Origin: Lachnospiraceae bacterium
GTDB lineage: Bacteria; Bacillota; Clostridia; Lachnospirales; Lachnospiraceae
NCBI GenBank assembly: GCA_029225065.1
Contig: JAQXVT010000013.1
Location: forward strand, 1 to 35,089
Reading direction: 5' to 3'
Length of the DNA stretch: 35,089 nucleotides
Shown here: positions 1 to 6,948 of the stretch, piece after piece
Layout: each line of letters begins with the position of its first letter
Position numbering within the stretch: position 1 is the stretch's first letter
The notes under the pieces: model-generated
The model's input: the letters and a program-made list of their open reading frames with translations, nothing else
The model's database searches: none
What the model was told of the DNA's origin: nothing
Program-made: the position numbers and the translations under genes

Positions 1-93
1 AAATCAAAAGCTGAAAATCTGGAAAAAATAAAAAACAGAAACCCAGAATTAACGGCAAACCTTTCTGACTTTTCCAGTATGTCTTCACAGTAG
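1..93 (+). CDS. C-terminal end of a phage protein (partial)
   Basis: Frame 1 is open from the first base and stops at TAG 91-93, giving a 30-residue tail that is rich in Lys, Asn and Ser and ends ...SDFSSMSSQ. The start lies outside the window. The next gene's ribosome-binding site (GGGAGG) follows the stop at once, so this is probably the upstream gene of the same late (tail/lysis) operon. No domain can be recognised in so short a piece; function unknown. It is called coding because the frame is open to the edge and the stop is placed just before a good Shine-Dalgarno. Confidence 0.55.
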   Translation, partial: KSKAENLEKIKNRNPELTANLSDFSSMSSQ

Positions 94-108
94 GGAGGTA
101 CATTCTGT

Positions 109-1650
109 ATGACAGATAGTTTGGAAAAGGCAGCGGCTGAAAAAGCCGCTGTTATTATTTATGGCAATGAGGGAAATTATGGTTCAGTAAACGCAAACGA
201 CAATGGAGCCGTGAGCGTGGGGAAAGTTCAGTGGCACGGTTCCCGGGCGCTGGATTTGTTAAAGACGATCATTAAGACACTGGGACAACAGGCAGCAACA
301 GTTATTCTGGGCGCAGATTTCTATAATGAGATCAAAACCGCCGTGCAATGGAACGGCAGAACTGTGACGGCAACGGAGAAAAGCAAATTAACTGCACTGC
401 TTACCACGCCTGCAGGAAAAGCGGCGCAGGATGCACTAGCTGAAAAAGATGTTCTTTCGTATGTCGAACACGGGGCAAGTATGGGAATTGAAGATGCGCA
501 GGCACTTGTATATTTTGCCGATCTGGAAAATCAAGGCGGTTCTGGTGCGTCTGCCAGAGTGACAAAGGCCGCAGCAGCACAGGCAGGAACAATGGCAAAA
601 GTAAATCTTTCTGCGCTGCACAAAGCAGCACTGGCAGATCGGGTAATGGGTAAATATGCAGCAAGAAGAAAAGAGACATACAGCAAAGCTGCAGCACTCA
701 CATTTTCTTCCGGGAACAGCAACGCAAATAAAACACAGACAGGAGGTAAAGGAACAATGGCAACAATGATTTCAAACAGCGGACATGATGAAAACGGTAA
801 ATATTCCGGTGGGCAGGCCGGGGACAACAACGGCACAGAATGGGCAGTTATTCCGTGGTACAACAGGCCGTGGAACTGCGTATTGCGCCACCCGGACCCT
901 GCAACTAGAAAACTGATTGCAGAACTGGCAGTAGAAGCAGCAAACAATAATCATATCGGGTACGATCAGTACCAGAGGGAAACTTTCTGGGCACAGCTTC
1001 AGAAAGTAGGTTATCATCCGTCAAAGATCACTGTGAACTGCGAAGCAGACTGCAGCGCAGGCGTGTGCGCAATCGTAAAGGCTGTTGGACATTTAATAGG
1101 AAACAGCAAACTGCAGAACCATACCGGAACATATACGGGCAATATGAAACAGGGACTGAAAGCGGCTGGCTTTGAAGTCCTTACAGAAAGCAAATATCTG
1201 ACAAGCGGCGATTATCTGCTTGCAGGTGATATTCTGCTGAATGAAAGCGCACATACTGCAACAGCGGTTACAGATGGAGCAAAGGCAAACAGCAGCACAT
1301 CTGGCAGCACATCCGGCAACACATCCGGTAGCAACGCCAGCGGTGAACAGACATACACTGTAAAAGCGGGTGATACCCTTTCAAAGATCGCTGCTGCCTA
1401 CGGCACTACATATCAGAAGCTTGCAAGCTACAACGGGATTGCGAACCCGAATATTATCAATGTGGGGCAGATCATTAAAATTCCGGCATCCGGCATCACG
1501 ACATATACCGTAAAAGCAGGTGACAGTCTGTGGGCTATCGCAGACAAAAAACTGAATGACGGCACACGTTACAATGAGATCAAGCAGTTAAACGGTCTGA
1601 AAAATGATACGATCTATGCAGGACAGGTGCTGAAAATTCCGGCAAAATAA
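109..1650 (+). CDS. Phage endolysin: lysozyme-like + NlpC/P60-like + two LysM
   Basis: A 513-residue lysin that should cut host peptidoglycan at the end of the lytic cycle. Start ATG 109 has GGGAGG about 9 bases upstream. Residues ~10-200 form an N-terminal domain with Glu21, Asp31 and Ser36 spaced roughly like the Glu-Asp-Thr triad of phage lysozymes (EGNYG, then [13 protein letters not shown]); glycosidase activity is inferred. Residues ~240-395 look like an NlpC/P60-type Cys peptidase: Cys315 in DCSAGVC and His382 in [11 protein letters not shown] Ser/Gly/Thr linker (~395-413) precedes two LysM domains (415-460 and 465-512, each opening TYTVKAGD) that bind glycan chains. No signal peptide, which fits export by the holin encoded 15 bases downstream. 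Confidence 0.85.
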   Translation: MTDSLEKAAAEKAAVIIYGNEGNYGSVNANDNGAVSVGKVQWHGSRALDLLKTIIKTLGQQAATVILGADFYNEIKTAVQWNGRTVTATEKSKLTALLTTPAGKAAQDALAEKDVLSYVEHGASMGIEDAQALVYFADLENQGGSGASARVTKAAAAQAGTMAKVNLSALHKAALADRVMGKYAARRKETYSKAAALTFSSGNSNANKTQTGGKGTMATMISNSGHDENGKYSGGQAGDNNGTEWAVIPWYNRPWNCVLRHPDPATRKLIAELAVEAANNNHIGYDQYQRETFWAQLQKVGYHPSKITVNCEADCSAGVCAIVKAVGHLIGNSKLQNHTGTYTGNMKQGLKAAGFEVLTESKYLTSGDYLLAGDILLNESAHTATAVTDGAKANSSTSGSTSGNTSGSNASGEQTYTVKAGDTLSKIAAAYGTTYQKLASYNGIANPNIINVGQIIKIPASGITTYTVKAGDSLWAIADKKLNDGTRYNEIKQLNGLKNDTIYAGQVLKIPAK

Positions 1651-1665
1651 AGGGAGGAAAAGGAA

Positions 1666-2229
1666 ATGGATAAAATCATATTTATTGCGGTAGAACTGGG
1701 AATTGCTGTGGCTTTCTTCTGTATGGGGAAATTTGTTTTCCCCAACATTCCGAAGACAGCTTTTGAAAAGCTTACAACATTATCTGACTGGGCAGCAAAG
1801 TTCGTGGTATGGGCCAGAGAGTTCTTGAAGACAAGCACCGGGCCAGAGAAAATGGAAATGGTAGTAGAAAAGCTGAAAGCCATTGCAGATCGCGCGGGCA
1901 TCGACATTACAAAAGAAGAATTACAGGCAATCGCACAGACGGCGTATGAAGCCATGAAAGCAGGCGAAAAAGAAGCTGCAGCCACAGCGCAGCCGCTGGA
2001 AGCAGTAACGGCAGCGGCGCCAACGGTAAACATTTACACGGGCGGTCAGAAGCCCGCAGAGGGCACTACAGCGATTGCAACTGATAATGTACCGGATGGG
2101 GCACTTGAACCGAATGAAGATGGCACAGTAAATGTCTATAATGCTGCCGGGGAAAAGGTGGGGATAGCCACACCGGAAGAGGTAGAAGCAGCAGAAAAGA
2201 ATGTCACAAGAATTGCCGTAGAAGAATAA
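1666..2229 (+). CDS. Holin-like phage protein (LLH type)
   Basis: A 187-residue protein with one N-terminal membrane segment (about residues 4-25), then a charged helical region (~45-90) of the kind seen in the phage_holin_LLH / superfamily 6 holins. The rest (~95-187) is an Ala/Glu-rich, low-complexity tail. The family call rests on architecture, size and position directly behind the endolysin with its own site (AGGGAGG); I see no catalytic motif. Its role would be to open the membrane or time lysis so that the signal-less endolysin reaches the wall. The tail is longer than in typical holins and could be a phage-specific extension. A strong hairpin follows the stop. Confidence 0.7.
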   Translation: MDKIIFIAVELGIAVAFFCMGKFVFPNIPKTAFEKLTTLSDWAAKFVVWAREFLKTSTGPEKMEMVVEKLKAIADRAGIDITKEELQAIAQTAYEAMKAGEKEAAATAQPLEAVTAAAPTVNIYTGGQKPAEGTTAIATDNVPDGALEPNEDGTVNVYNAAGEKVGIATPEEVEAAEKNVTRIAVEE

Positions 2230-2235
2230 AAAACA

Positions 2236-2275
2236 GAAAGCCCGCAGGCATTACGCTTGCGGGCTGTATTTATTT
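2236..2275 (+). terminator. Intrinsic terminator after the lysis genes
   Basis: A GC-rich inverted repeat (AGCCCGCAGG ... CTTGCGGGCT, short loop) directly follows the holin stop and is followed by a T-rich run (GTATTTATTT). It should end the phage late transcript. The facing gene on the minus strand ends at 2278, so it may act in both directions. Confidence 0.8.
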
Positions 2276-2277
2276 GA

Positions 2278-2571
2278 TTAAACTGCAAGTGCAAGTTTCA
2301 TCAAGTCTTCATGATAAAGAATTTTGTATGCGCCATTCTCAAAATACATGATACTTATTTCGCGTTTGAGCGGATTGCTAAAGTTGAAAAATTCAATTTC
2401 AATTTTATTTTCACCGCCAGCATCAAAGACAAGTGAATTATCATCGGTTTCATATACGCTTTCAAAATCATATGTATTCAAGAAATGTGCAAGGCAATCA
2501 TGACCGATAGAAGAACATCCGAAAGATTTCATAAGGTTGCAAATATCAAAAAGTGTAAATGTATTTTTCAT
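2278..2571 (-). CDS. Hypothetical small phage accessory protein (97 aa)
   Basis: A 97-residue, acidic and aromatic-rich cytosolic protein, oriented against the lysis operon. Start ATG 2571 has a GGGGG-containing site about 9 bases upstream. It has no membrane segment, signal peptide or motif I recognise; a central stretch (VFDAGGENKIEIEFFNF) looks like beta strands. Its opposite strand, low GC and place between the lysis genes and the phage end suit a 'moron' gene expressed from the prophage. It lies downstream of the 47-residue gene at 2683-2826 and may share its promoter, although two hairpins lie between them. Confidence 0.6.
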   Translation of the reverse strand: MKNTFTLFDICNLMKSFGCSSIGHDCLAHFLNTYDFESVYETDDNSLVFDAGGENKIEIEFFNFSNPLKREISIMYFENGAYKILYHEDLMKLALAV

Positions 2572-2617
2572 GGTTTATACCCCCATATAGAATTTTTTGA
2601 TTATTGGATTTTCACCC

Positions 2618-2676
2618 CGCCAGTATTTAGCCGCTGGCGGTCACTGTTGCTGAACTGTATGCCCCGGCAACCGGGC
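2618..2676 (-). other. Two hairpins between two small minus-strand genes
   Basis: Two inverted repeats lie between the stop of the 47-aa gene and the start of the 97-aa gene: CCGCCAG/CTGGCGG (about 2618-2640) and GCCCGG/CCGGGGC (about 2660-2676). Neither has a clear T-run on the minus strand. They could slow or partly stop transcription, or stabilise the upstream message. Confidence 0.45.
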
Positions 2677-2682
2677 TATATA

Positions 2683-2826
2683 TTATTTAAAACTATTTAC
2701 AATAGGTTTAATAATTCCACATTCCAGAAAGGCTTTTGCCATAGCTTCTGCAACTGTTTTATCAATTCCCTGTGCGATCAGATCATTTTTATATGCTTTC
2801 TTTGCTTCTTTCTCTGCTTTTGTCAT
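2683..2826 (-). CDS. Small phage accessory protein, 47 aa
   Basis: An ORF of 47 codons (ATG 2826 to TAA 2683). It encodes a Lys/Ala-rich, mostly helical peptide beginning MTKAEKEAKKAYKND and ending IIKPIVNSFK. It is accepted as real because it has a good Shine-Dalgarno (AAGGGG) about 8 bases before the start and a near-consensus sigma-A promoter on the same strand (-35 TTGATT at 2885-2890, 17-base spacer, -10 TATAAT at 2862-2867). No function can be assigned. It is divergent from the ribbon-helix-helix gene and shares its operators, so it may belong to the same phage regulatory switch. Confidence 0.6.
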   Translation of the reverse strand: MTKAEKEAKKAYKNDLIAQGIDKTVAEAMAKAFLECGIIKPIVNSFK

Positions 2827-2861
2827 TTTAGGTTTTTCCCCTTTCGTTATCTTATGATTGT

Positions 2862-2890
2862 ATTATATACTTACGGAAGTATAAAATCAA
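2862..2890 (-). promoter_or_regulatory. Sigma-A promoter for the minus-strand small genes
   Basis: Read on the minus strand: -35 TTGATT (2885-2890), 17-base spacer, -10 TATAAT (2862-2867). The spacer is almost filled by one operator copy, so a bound repressor would block polymerase. Confidence 0.7.
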
Positions 2891-2947
2891 TAGTCATAAT
2901 ACCCAAAGTTACGGAAGTATATTTGTGTATTTTATATACTTCCGTAA
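2866..2947. repeat. Three 13-bp operators in a divergent promoter region
   Basis: TTACGGAAGTATA occurs at 2871-2883 and 2909-2921, and inverted at 2935-2947. Copies 2 and 3 form a perfect 14-bp inverted repeat (2909-2922 / 2934-2947) with an 11-base gap. Copy 1 extends to a palindrome TATACTT-ACGG-AAGTATA (2866-2883). Copy 1 covers the minus-strand promoter spacer; copy 3 covers the expected -35 of the plus-strand promoter (-10 TATAAT at 2963-2968). The adjacent ribbon-helix-helix protein is the obvious candidate ligand (inference). Confidence 0.85.
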
Positions 2948-2962
2948 TAAAAGAAACGGTGA

Positions 2963-2968
2963 TATAAT
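2963..2968 (+). promoter_or_regulatory. -10 box of the ribbon-helix-helix gene
   Basis: TATAAT sits 30 bases before the ATG at 2999. The matching -35 position (2940-2945) is poor and lies inside the third operator copy, as expected for an autoregulated promoter. Confidence 0.6.
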
Positions 2969-2998
2969 ATCAATAAATAGAAATGGAGGTCATACCAG

Positions 2999-3250
2999 AT
3001 GGAACAATCAGAAGAGAAGAAAGCGTGGGATATACCCAGAGGACCGGCAGCCAACAAAGCAAAGCAAAAATATAAAAACGCAAATTATGATCGTGGGGAA
3101 CTGGCGCTGCCGAAAGGTATGAAAAAAGCAGTGCAGGAAGCAGCGAAAACACAGGGGCAATCTTTCAATGCATATGTGGAGCAGGCGATAAAAGAAAGAT
3201 ATAAGAGAGAGACAGGAAAGGAGTTAGAATGGAAGAAGACGGATGCTTAA
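2999..3250 (+). CDS. Ribbon-helix-helix (Arc/CopG-like) DNA-binding protein
   Basis: An 83-residue basic protein. Residues ~33-70 fit a ribbon-helix-helix fold: a short strand (GELALPKG), helix A (KKAVQEAAKTQG), the turn QSFN and helix B (AYVEQAIKERYKRETG). The N-terminal 30 residues are polar and probably flexible. Dimers of such proteins insert the strand into the major groove. GGAGG lies 9 bases before the ATG. It is encoded next to three repeats of TTACGGAAGTATA covering its own and the divergent promoter, so autorepression and control of the divergent genes is the likely job. It could alternatively be an antitoxin for the overlapping downstream gene. Confidence 0.75.
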   Translation: MEQSEEKKAWDIPRGPAANKAKQKYKNANYDRGELALPKGMKKAVQEAAKTQGQSFNAYVEQAIKERYKRETGKELEWKKTDA

Positions 3251-3615
3251 AAGGCAGGCAGATGACACGCAAGAAAATGTGCAGGATTTTAAGGTGGGCC
3301 AGAAACCGGAAACTGCCATTGAAGATAAAAAAAGAATATAATGACAGCATGGGATATAGCCGCTTGCGAGAGTATTATGGAATTATAAAAGATTTTACAA
3401 TAACAGAATATGAGGGAAATTTTAAACTGAAAATTTTATTTACAAGCGGGGAAACTGCGGAAGAGTATTTGACAAGCTGGTATGAGTTCATGGGAAAATA
3501 TAATCCAGAAAGGCTTGTTTTATATTATACTGCAAGTGGTCCAATATGTTATTTTTCAATGAGACAGCTTACCAGAGAGGAACAAAAGGAAAGGTTAGGG
3601 CAGGTAACACAGTAA
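3229..3615 (+). CDS. Hypothetical phage protein coupled to the RHH gene (128 aa)
   Basis: A 128-residue basic protein whose ATG lies inside the 3' end of the ribbon-helix-helix gene (22-base overlap), with its own site (AAAGGAG), so the two are translationally coupled. The N-terminal ~35 residues are very Lys/Arg-rich; the middle (YYGIIKDFTITEYEGNFKLKILFTSG) reads as beta strands and the C-terminus is helical and charged. I recognise no family. The overlap with a small DNA-binding protein recalls toxin-antitoxin or regulator-effector pairs, but nothing in the sequence proves it. It is the last gene before the element's right end; a strong terminator follows. Confidence 0.6.
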   Translation: MEEDGCLKGRQMTRKKMCRILRWARNRKLPLKIKKEYNDSMGYSRLREYYGIIKDFTITEYEGNFKLKILFTSGETAEEYLTSWYEFMGKYNPERLVLYYTASGPICYFSMRQLTREEQKERLGQVTQ

Positions 3616-3637
3616 CGGAAAGGTATATTGAAAAGAG

Positions 3638-3669
3638 ATACCCGGCAGCAGGTCTGCCGGGTATTGTTG
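3638..3669 (+). terminator. Intrinsic terminator at the prophage right end
   Basis: A perfect 11-bp stem (ATACCCGGCAG 3638-3648 / CTGCCGGGTAT 3654-3664) with a 5-base loop, then TGTTGT. It separates phage transcription from the host transporter genes and lies about 20 bases before the junction. Confidence 0.85.
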
Positions 3670-3700
3670 TACTAATGTTACATAGCCAACCGGCGCGCTC
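3665..3700. other. Probable phage-host junction (attR region)
   Basis: From 3686 rightwards the frame reads PTGALDSRATDELL, the conserved segment after the Walker B motif of ABC ATPases, where a Glu should precede Pro. The codon just before is TAG (3683-3685), and all sequence to the left is phage-like. The homology break therefore falls at about 3683-3690. The exact core cannot be fixed without the left end. Confidence 0.7.
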
Positions 3701-3937
3701 GATTCACGGGCAACCGATGAACTGCTGAGGCTCTTTTCTTCGGTGAACGACGATGGGCAGACGATCGTGATGGTGACACATTCCGTGAAGGCAGCCAGCC
3801 ATGCGAACCGGGTGCTCTTCATCCGTGACGGAGAGGTATTTCATCAGATTTACCGCGGCACCAGCACAAATGAGCAGCTGTATCAGAAGGTGGCAGACAC
3901 TTTGACAATGCTCGTGACAGGCGGTGATCGGGCATGA
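3686..3937 (+). pseudogene. 3' fragment of an ABC-transporter ATPase (BceA-like), cut by the prophage
   Basis: The last 84 codons of an ABC ATPase: P-T-G-A-L-D-S (the end of Walker B and the D-loop), then DGQTIVMVTHSVKAAS (switch His region) and the C-terminal helices. The Walker A, Q-loop, LSGGQ signature and the catalytic Glu are missing; they would lie beyond the left end of the element, outside this window. An in-frame GTG at 3743 could start only a fragment without any nucleotide-binding motif. The stop overlaps the permease start (ATGA at 3934-3937), the usual arrangement for BceAB-type pairs. Truncation is by insertion, not decay: the remaining codons show no frameshift. Confidence 0.85.
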
Positions 3938-5970
3938 AAAAGAATATTTATCCCAAACTTGCAATTACAGGTATGATTAAAAACAGCAGAACATACGTAC
4001 CGTATCTCATGACCTGCATCTGTATGGTTTTTGTCAATTACCTGTTTCGGTTTCTGCAGATGAACAAAAGAGTTACCAGGCTTCGCGGCGGTGCTACGCT
4101 GCAGAGCATGCTTTTGTTTGGAAGCGAGATCTTCTGTATTTTTGCACTGATCTTTCTGTTTTATACAAACTCGTTTCTGATCCGGCGCAGAAAGCGCGAA
4201 TTTGGCCTTTATAATATCCTTGGAATGGGAAAATGGAACATTGTGCGAATTCTGATCTGGGAGAGTATTTTTATGCTGCTGATTTCTCTTGGCGGAGGGC
4301 TTGGACTTGGAATTCTGTTTTCAAAGCTTGGAGAACTGTGCATTGTAAAAGTGCTTGGCGGAACGATCAGCTATGCATTTTCGGTGGAAGGAGCGGCGGT
4401 CAGCTCTACTGTTACCCTGTTTGTGATCATTTTTGCAGTGATTTTACTGAATTCACTGCGTCAGATCCGCATGGCGAATCCGATTGAACTGCTGCACGGC
4501 GGTGTGCAGGGAGAAAAACCGCCGAAAGGAAACTGGTTTGTCGCGCTTGCCGGACTTGTCATGCTTGGCATTGCCTACTATCTTGCAGTCACGATTCAGA
4601 ATCCGGTGAAGGCGCTGGAAACTTTTTTTCTCGCAGTATTGCTGGTAATTATCGCGACCTACCTGCTGTTTATTGCGGGCTCGGTTGTATTCTGCCGGAT
4701 CCTGAAGAAGAACAGACACTATTATTATCAGGCGAAACATTTTGTGTCCGTTTCCGCGATGATGTACCGGATGAAGCGCAACGGTGCCGGTCTGGCATCG
4801 ATCTGTGTGCTTTCCACGATGGTATTGGTCATGGTGTCGGCGACGATCTGTCTTTACAGCGGAAAAGAGCAGGCGCTGAGAAGACAGTATCCGCGTGATA
4901 TCCAGGTGACAGTGCGCAGTCTGGATGAGACGTATTTAAATGAGATCCACGGTGCGGTCAGCCAGGCAGAAAAGGAAAGCGGAATTACCGAAAAAAACAG
5001 AAGCCAGTATCACTGCCTGACTTTTGGCGGAATAATTGATGAAGATCAGGTAACTTTGAGCATCGATAATATTGTCGCAGCATCCGGCATGGTCGATTAT
5101 GGAAAAATCACGGAGCTTGTCTTTGTGCCGCTGGAGGATTACAATGCCCTGACCGGAAAAGAGGAGACATTAAAAAGCGGCGAAGTCCTGTTGTGCTGTA
5201 CAAGAGAGGGCAAATACAATTATGATACGATTTCCATTGAAGGAATGGAGAAGCTGCAGATAAAGGCACAGGTGCCGGAATTTGTCTCAAACGGCGAGGT
5301 ATCCGCAGTCATAATGTCGGCGATTTACATCGTTGTGCCAGACCTCGGTACACTTGAAAAGGCAGACGCAGCGCAGAAACAAGCCTACGGAGAAAATGCC
5401 TCTGAGCCGTATGAATACTACGGACTTGATCTGGATGGAGGGGACGATCAGCAGCTGGCTGTAACGGACCGTATTCTGGAAAAACTTGGAGGAGTGGCAG
5501 AGCAGAATCCGGAATCAGGCACGTATTCCGTTTCCTGTATTGCAAATGAGCGGGCCTATTTCTATGGAATGTATGGCGGAATTTTTGTGCTCGGCATCAT
5601 TCTTGGAAGCGTATTTATTGTCGCAGCGGTTCTGATCATGTATTATAAACAGGTTACGGAAGGATACGAGGACTGTGGGCGGTTCGAGGTCATGCAGAAG
5701 GTCGGTATGACGAAAAAAGAGATCAGAATAAGCATCAATTCGCAGATGCTGACGGTATTTTTTGCCCCACTCCTGATGGCAGGACTGCATCTCGGATTTG
5801 CGTTCCCGTTCGTATACAGGCTGCTGATGCTCTTCGGACTTTACGACCGGCTTTTCCTTCTGGAAGTGACCGGTGCGTGTTATCTCGTGTTTGCACTGTT
5901 TTACGTTGTGGTGTACGGGATCACGTCGCGGGCGTATTATCGGATTGTGAGCGCGGGGGAGAACCGGTAG
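3934..5970 (+). CDS. BceB-type ABC transporter permease (FtsX-like)
   Basis: A 678-residue permease of the antimicrobial-peptide (bacitracin/BceB) class. About ten membrane segments are visible: one near 18-40, three at ~57-180 with the FtsX-like stretch RRRKREFGLYNILGMGKWNI, two at ~200-255, one at ~285-307, and three at ~547-675. Between segments 7 and 8 lies a ~240-residue extracellular domain (~308-546), the hallmark of BceB proteins that sense peptide or lipid-II complexes. It works with an ATPase partner, and the gene that should supply it, overlapping by 4 bases upstream, is only a fragment here. No BceRS two-component genes are in the window; they may lie left of the prophage. The coding sequence itself is intact. 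Confidence 0.9.
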   Translation: MKKNIYPKLAITGMIKNSRTYVPYLMTCICMVFVNYLFRFLQMNKRVTRLRGGATLQSMLLFGSEIFCIFALIFLFYTNSFLIRRRKREFGLYNILGMGKWNIVRILIWESIFMLLISLGGGLGLGILFSKLGELCIVKVLGGTISYAFSVEGAAVSSTVTLFVIIFAVILLNSLRQIRMANPIELLHGGVQGEKPPKGNWFVALAGLVMLGIAYYLAVTIQNPVKALETFFLAVLLVIIATYLLFIAGSVVFCRILKKNRHYYYQAKHFVSVSAMMYRMKRNGAGLASICVLSTMVLVMVSATICLYSGKEQALRRQYPRDIQVTVRSLDETYLNEIHGAVSQAEKESGITEKNRSQYHCLTFGGIIDEDQVTLSIDNIVAASGMVDYGKITELVFVPLEDYNALTGKEETLKSGEVLLCCTREGKYNYDTISIEGMEKLQIKAQVPEFVSNGEVSAVIMSAIYIVVPDLGTLEKADAAQKQAYGENASEPYEYYGLDLDGGDDQQLAVTDRILEKLGGVAEQNPESGTYSVSCIANERAYFYGMYGGIFVLGIILGSVFIVAAVLIMYYKQVTEGYEDCGRFEVMQKVGMTKKEIRISINSQMLTVFFAPLLMAGLHLGFAFPFVYRLLMLFGLYDRLFLLEVTGACYLVFALFYVVVYGITSRAYYRIVSAGENR

Positions 5971-6019
5971 AGAAGCATCAGACATAAAATAAAAAATAGA
6001 GAGAACTGGATTCCCGGAC

Positions 6020-6151
6020 GCAGCCGCAGGGCAGAGTTTCGCAGTCCACCTAGTCTTTCTGACAGTTGTTCGCCTGCGGCGGATTTCATCCACCTCGGTT
6101 CGGACAACTGTCGCAGACATGTGGACAGCTGAAGCTCTGCCCTGCGGCTGC
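6020..6151. repeat. Long nested hairpin, MITE-like or bidirectional terminator
   Basis: Three nested perfect arms: 17 bp (6020-6036 / 6135-6151, beginning GCAGCCGCAGGGCAGAG), 6 bp (6044-6049 / 6121-6126) and 9 bp (6061-6069 / 6104-6112). The whole 132-base block can fold into one long stem. It lies between two convergent genes. No T-run follows the outer stem, so a palindromic mobile repeat is as likely as a terminator. Confidence 0.7.
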
Positions 6152-6187
6152 TGTGGATAAAAAGCAGGGAGGACACCATAGTTATAA

Positions 6188-6598
6188 TCAATTCAATTTT
6201 TTGAGAAGTTCGGTCGGTTCGATTGCAGAAATTGTGGAGGTTTCGAAATCGGCAGTATTGCGTGTAACAATGTAATTTGCTGATACGTGTTCGGCACAGC
6301 GATCCTGAAGACAGTCTTCGAAGTCTTTGAAATTTTTCATTCTAATAGCTGTCAGAACTTCTTCCTGTGATGCAGTTGCAATTTTCAGAATTTTGCATAA
6401 TTTTTCAAGCCAGTCTCTTCGAATTTCATCAGGAACCTTTCTTAAGATGTACCAGATATTTGGAAGCGAATGAAATGCAATATAACCATCCACTTCTTCT
6501 GAAGCACATTTTTCAATGATTTGTGCTGCTGGCTGATAGAATGGTTCTCGGGCAATGAGAAAATCAATGATAACATTTGTGTCAATCAAGATTACCAT
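6188..6598 (-). CDS. PIN-domain ribonuclease toxin (VapC-like)
   Basis: A 136-residue PIN-domain protein when started at ATG 6598 (MVILIDTNVIIDFL). This is preferred to the in-frame ATG at 6640, which would put 14 non-PIN residues in front. Conserved acidic residues are visible: the Asp in LIDTNVIIDF, a Glu/Asp pair around KNFKDFEDCLQD, and Asp in the C-terminal strand region VTRNTADF. These coordinate Mg2+ for RNA cleavage in the family. It overlaps the upstream gene by 17 bases, the usual type II toxin-antitoxin layout. RNA target and toxicity are inferred from family membership only. It could also be a stand-alone PIN nuclease. Confidence 0.8.
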   Translation of the reverse strand: MVILIDTNVIIDFLIAREPFYQPAAQIIEKCASEEVDGYIAFHSLPNIWYILRKVPDEIRRDWLEKLCKILKIATASQEEVLTAIRMKNFKDFEDCLQDRCAEHVSANYIVTRNTADFETSTISAIEPTELLKKLN

Positions 6599-6851
6599 AG
6601 CGTTCCTTTCTGGCTGCTTCCAGTTCGGCCTCTGGATCAAAATCTTCAGGAATATATTTTTGAATTTCTTTTCTTGAGGCGGCTAATTCTTTAAATGCCT
6701 GCATTTTTTCGCTTGGATTAGCAGGGCTGGCTGCTGGTTTCGTGTATGCTCTGGAAGGAATGAGCCTTTGAATGATTTCTATCAGAAAGCTCAGATTATC
6801 GTCAGACATATTTTGAATCAGTTGAACTGCCTGTTTTTGCAGCATTGTCAT
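6582..6851 (-). CDS. Antitoxin partner of the PIN toxin
   Basis: An 89-residue acidic protein started at ATG 6851, which has AGGAGG 10 bases before it; an ATG at 6926 would overlap the promoter. The N-terminal half is helical (MTMLQKQAVQLIQNMSDDNL, then LIEIIQRL), followed by a Pro/Ala linker and a charged helical tail (DFDPEAELEAARKERYGNLD) of the kind that wraps around a toxin. I do not see a named DNA-binding fold with confidence. The assignment rests on order (antitoxin first), overlap with the toxin, size, and a palindrome over the promoter that suits autoregulation. Confidence 0.65.
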   Translation of the reverse strand: MTMLQKQAVQLIQNMSDDNLSFLIEIIQRLIPSRAYTKPAASPANPSEKMQAFKELAASRKEIQKYIPEDFDPEAELEAARKERYGNLD

Positions 6852-6897
6852 TTTTATTTCGCCTCCTGTATGGGTGATGTGGTTTTCTATATAAGGT

Positions 6898-6948
6898 ATT
6901 ATAGCTGTTTTCTGTGCTTTTCTCAATCTGTATTTACAGATATTGAGA
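6898..6948 (-). promoter_or_regulatory. Promoter and palindromic operator of the toxin-antitoxin pair
   Basis: Minus strand: -35 TTGAGA (6921-6926), 17-base spacer, -10 TATAAT (6898-6903). An interrupted palindrome, TCTCAAT-CTGTA / TACAG-AT-ATTGAGA (6921-6948), starts at the -35. It is a likely site for repression by the antitoxin or the complex. Confidence 0.7.

Noticed and set aside
3743-3937. Stand-alone 64-aa protein starting at GTG 3743
   Set aside because: The same frame continues upstream to the phage junction with clear ABC-ATPase residues, so it is a truncated gene, not a small gene.
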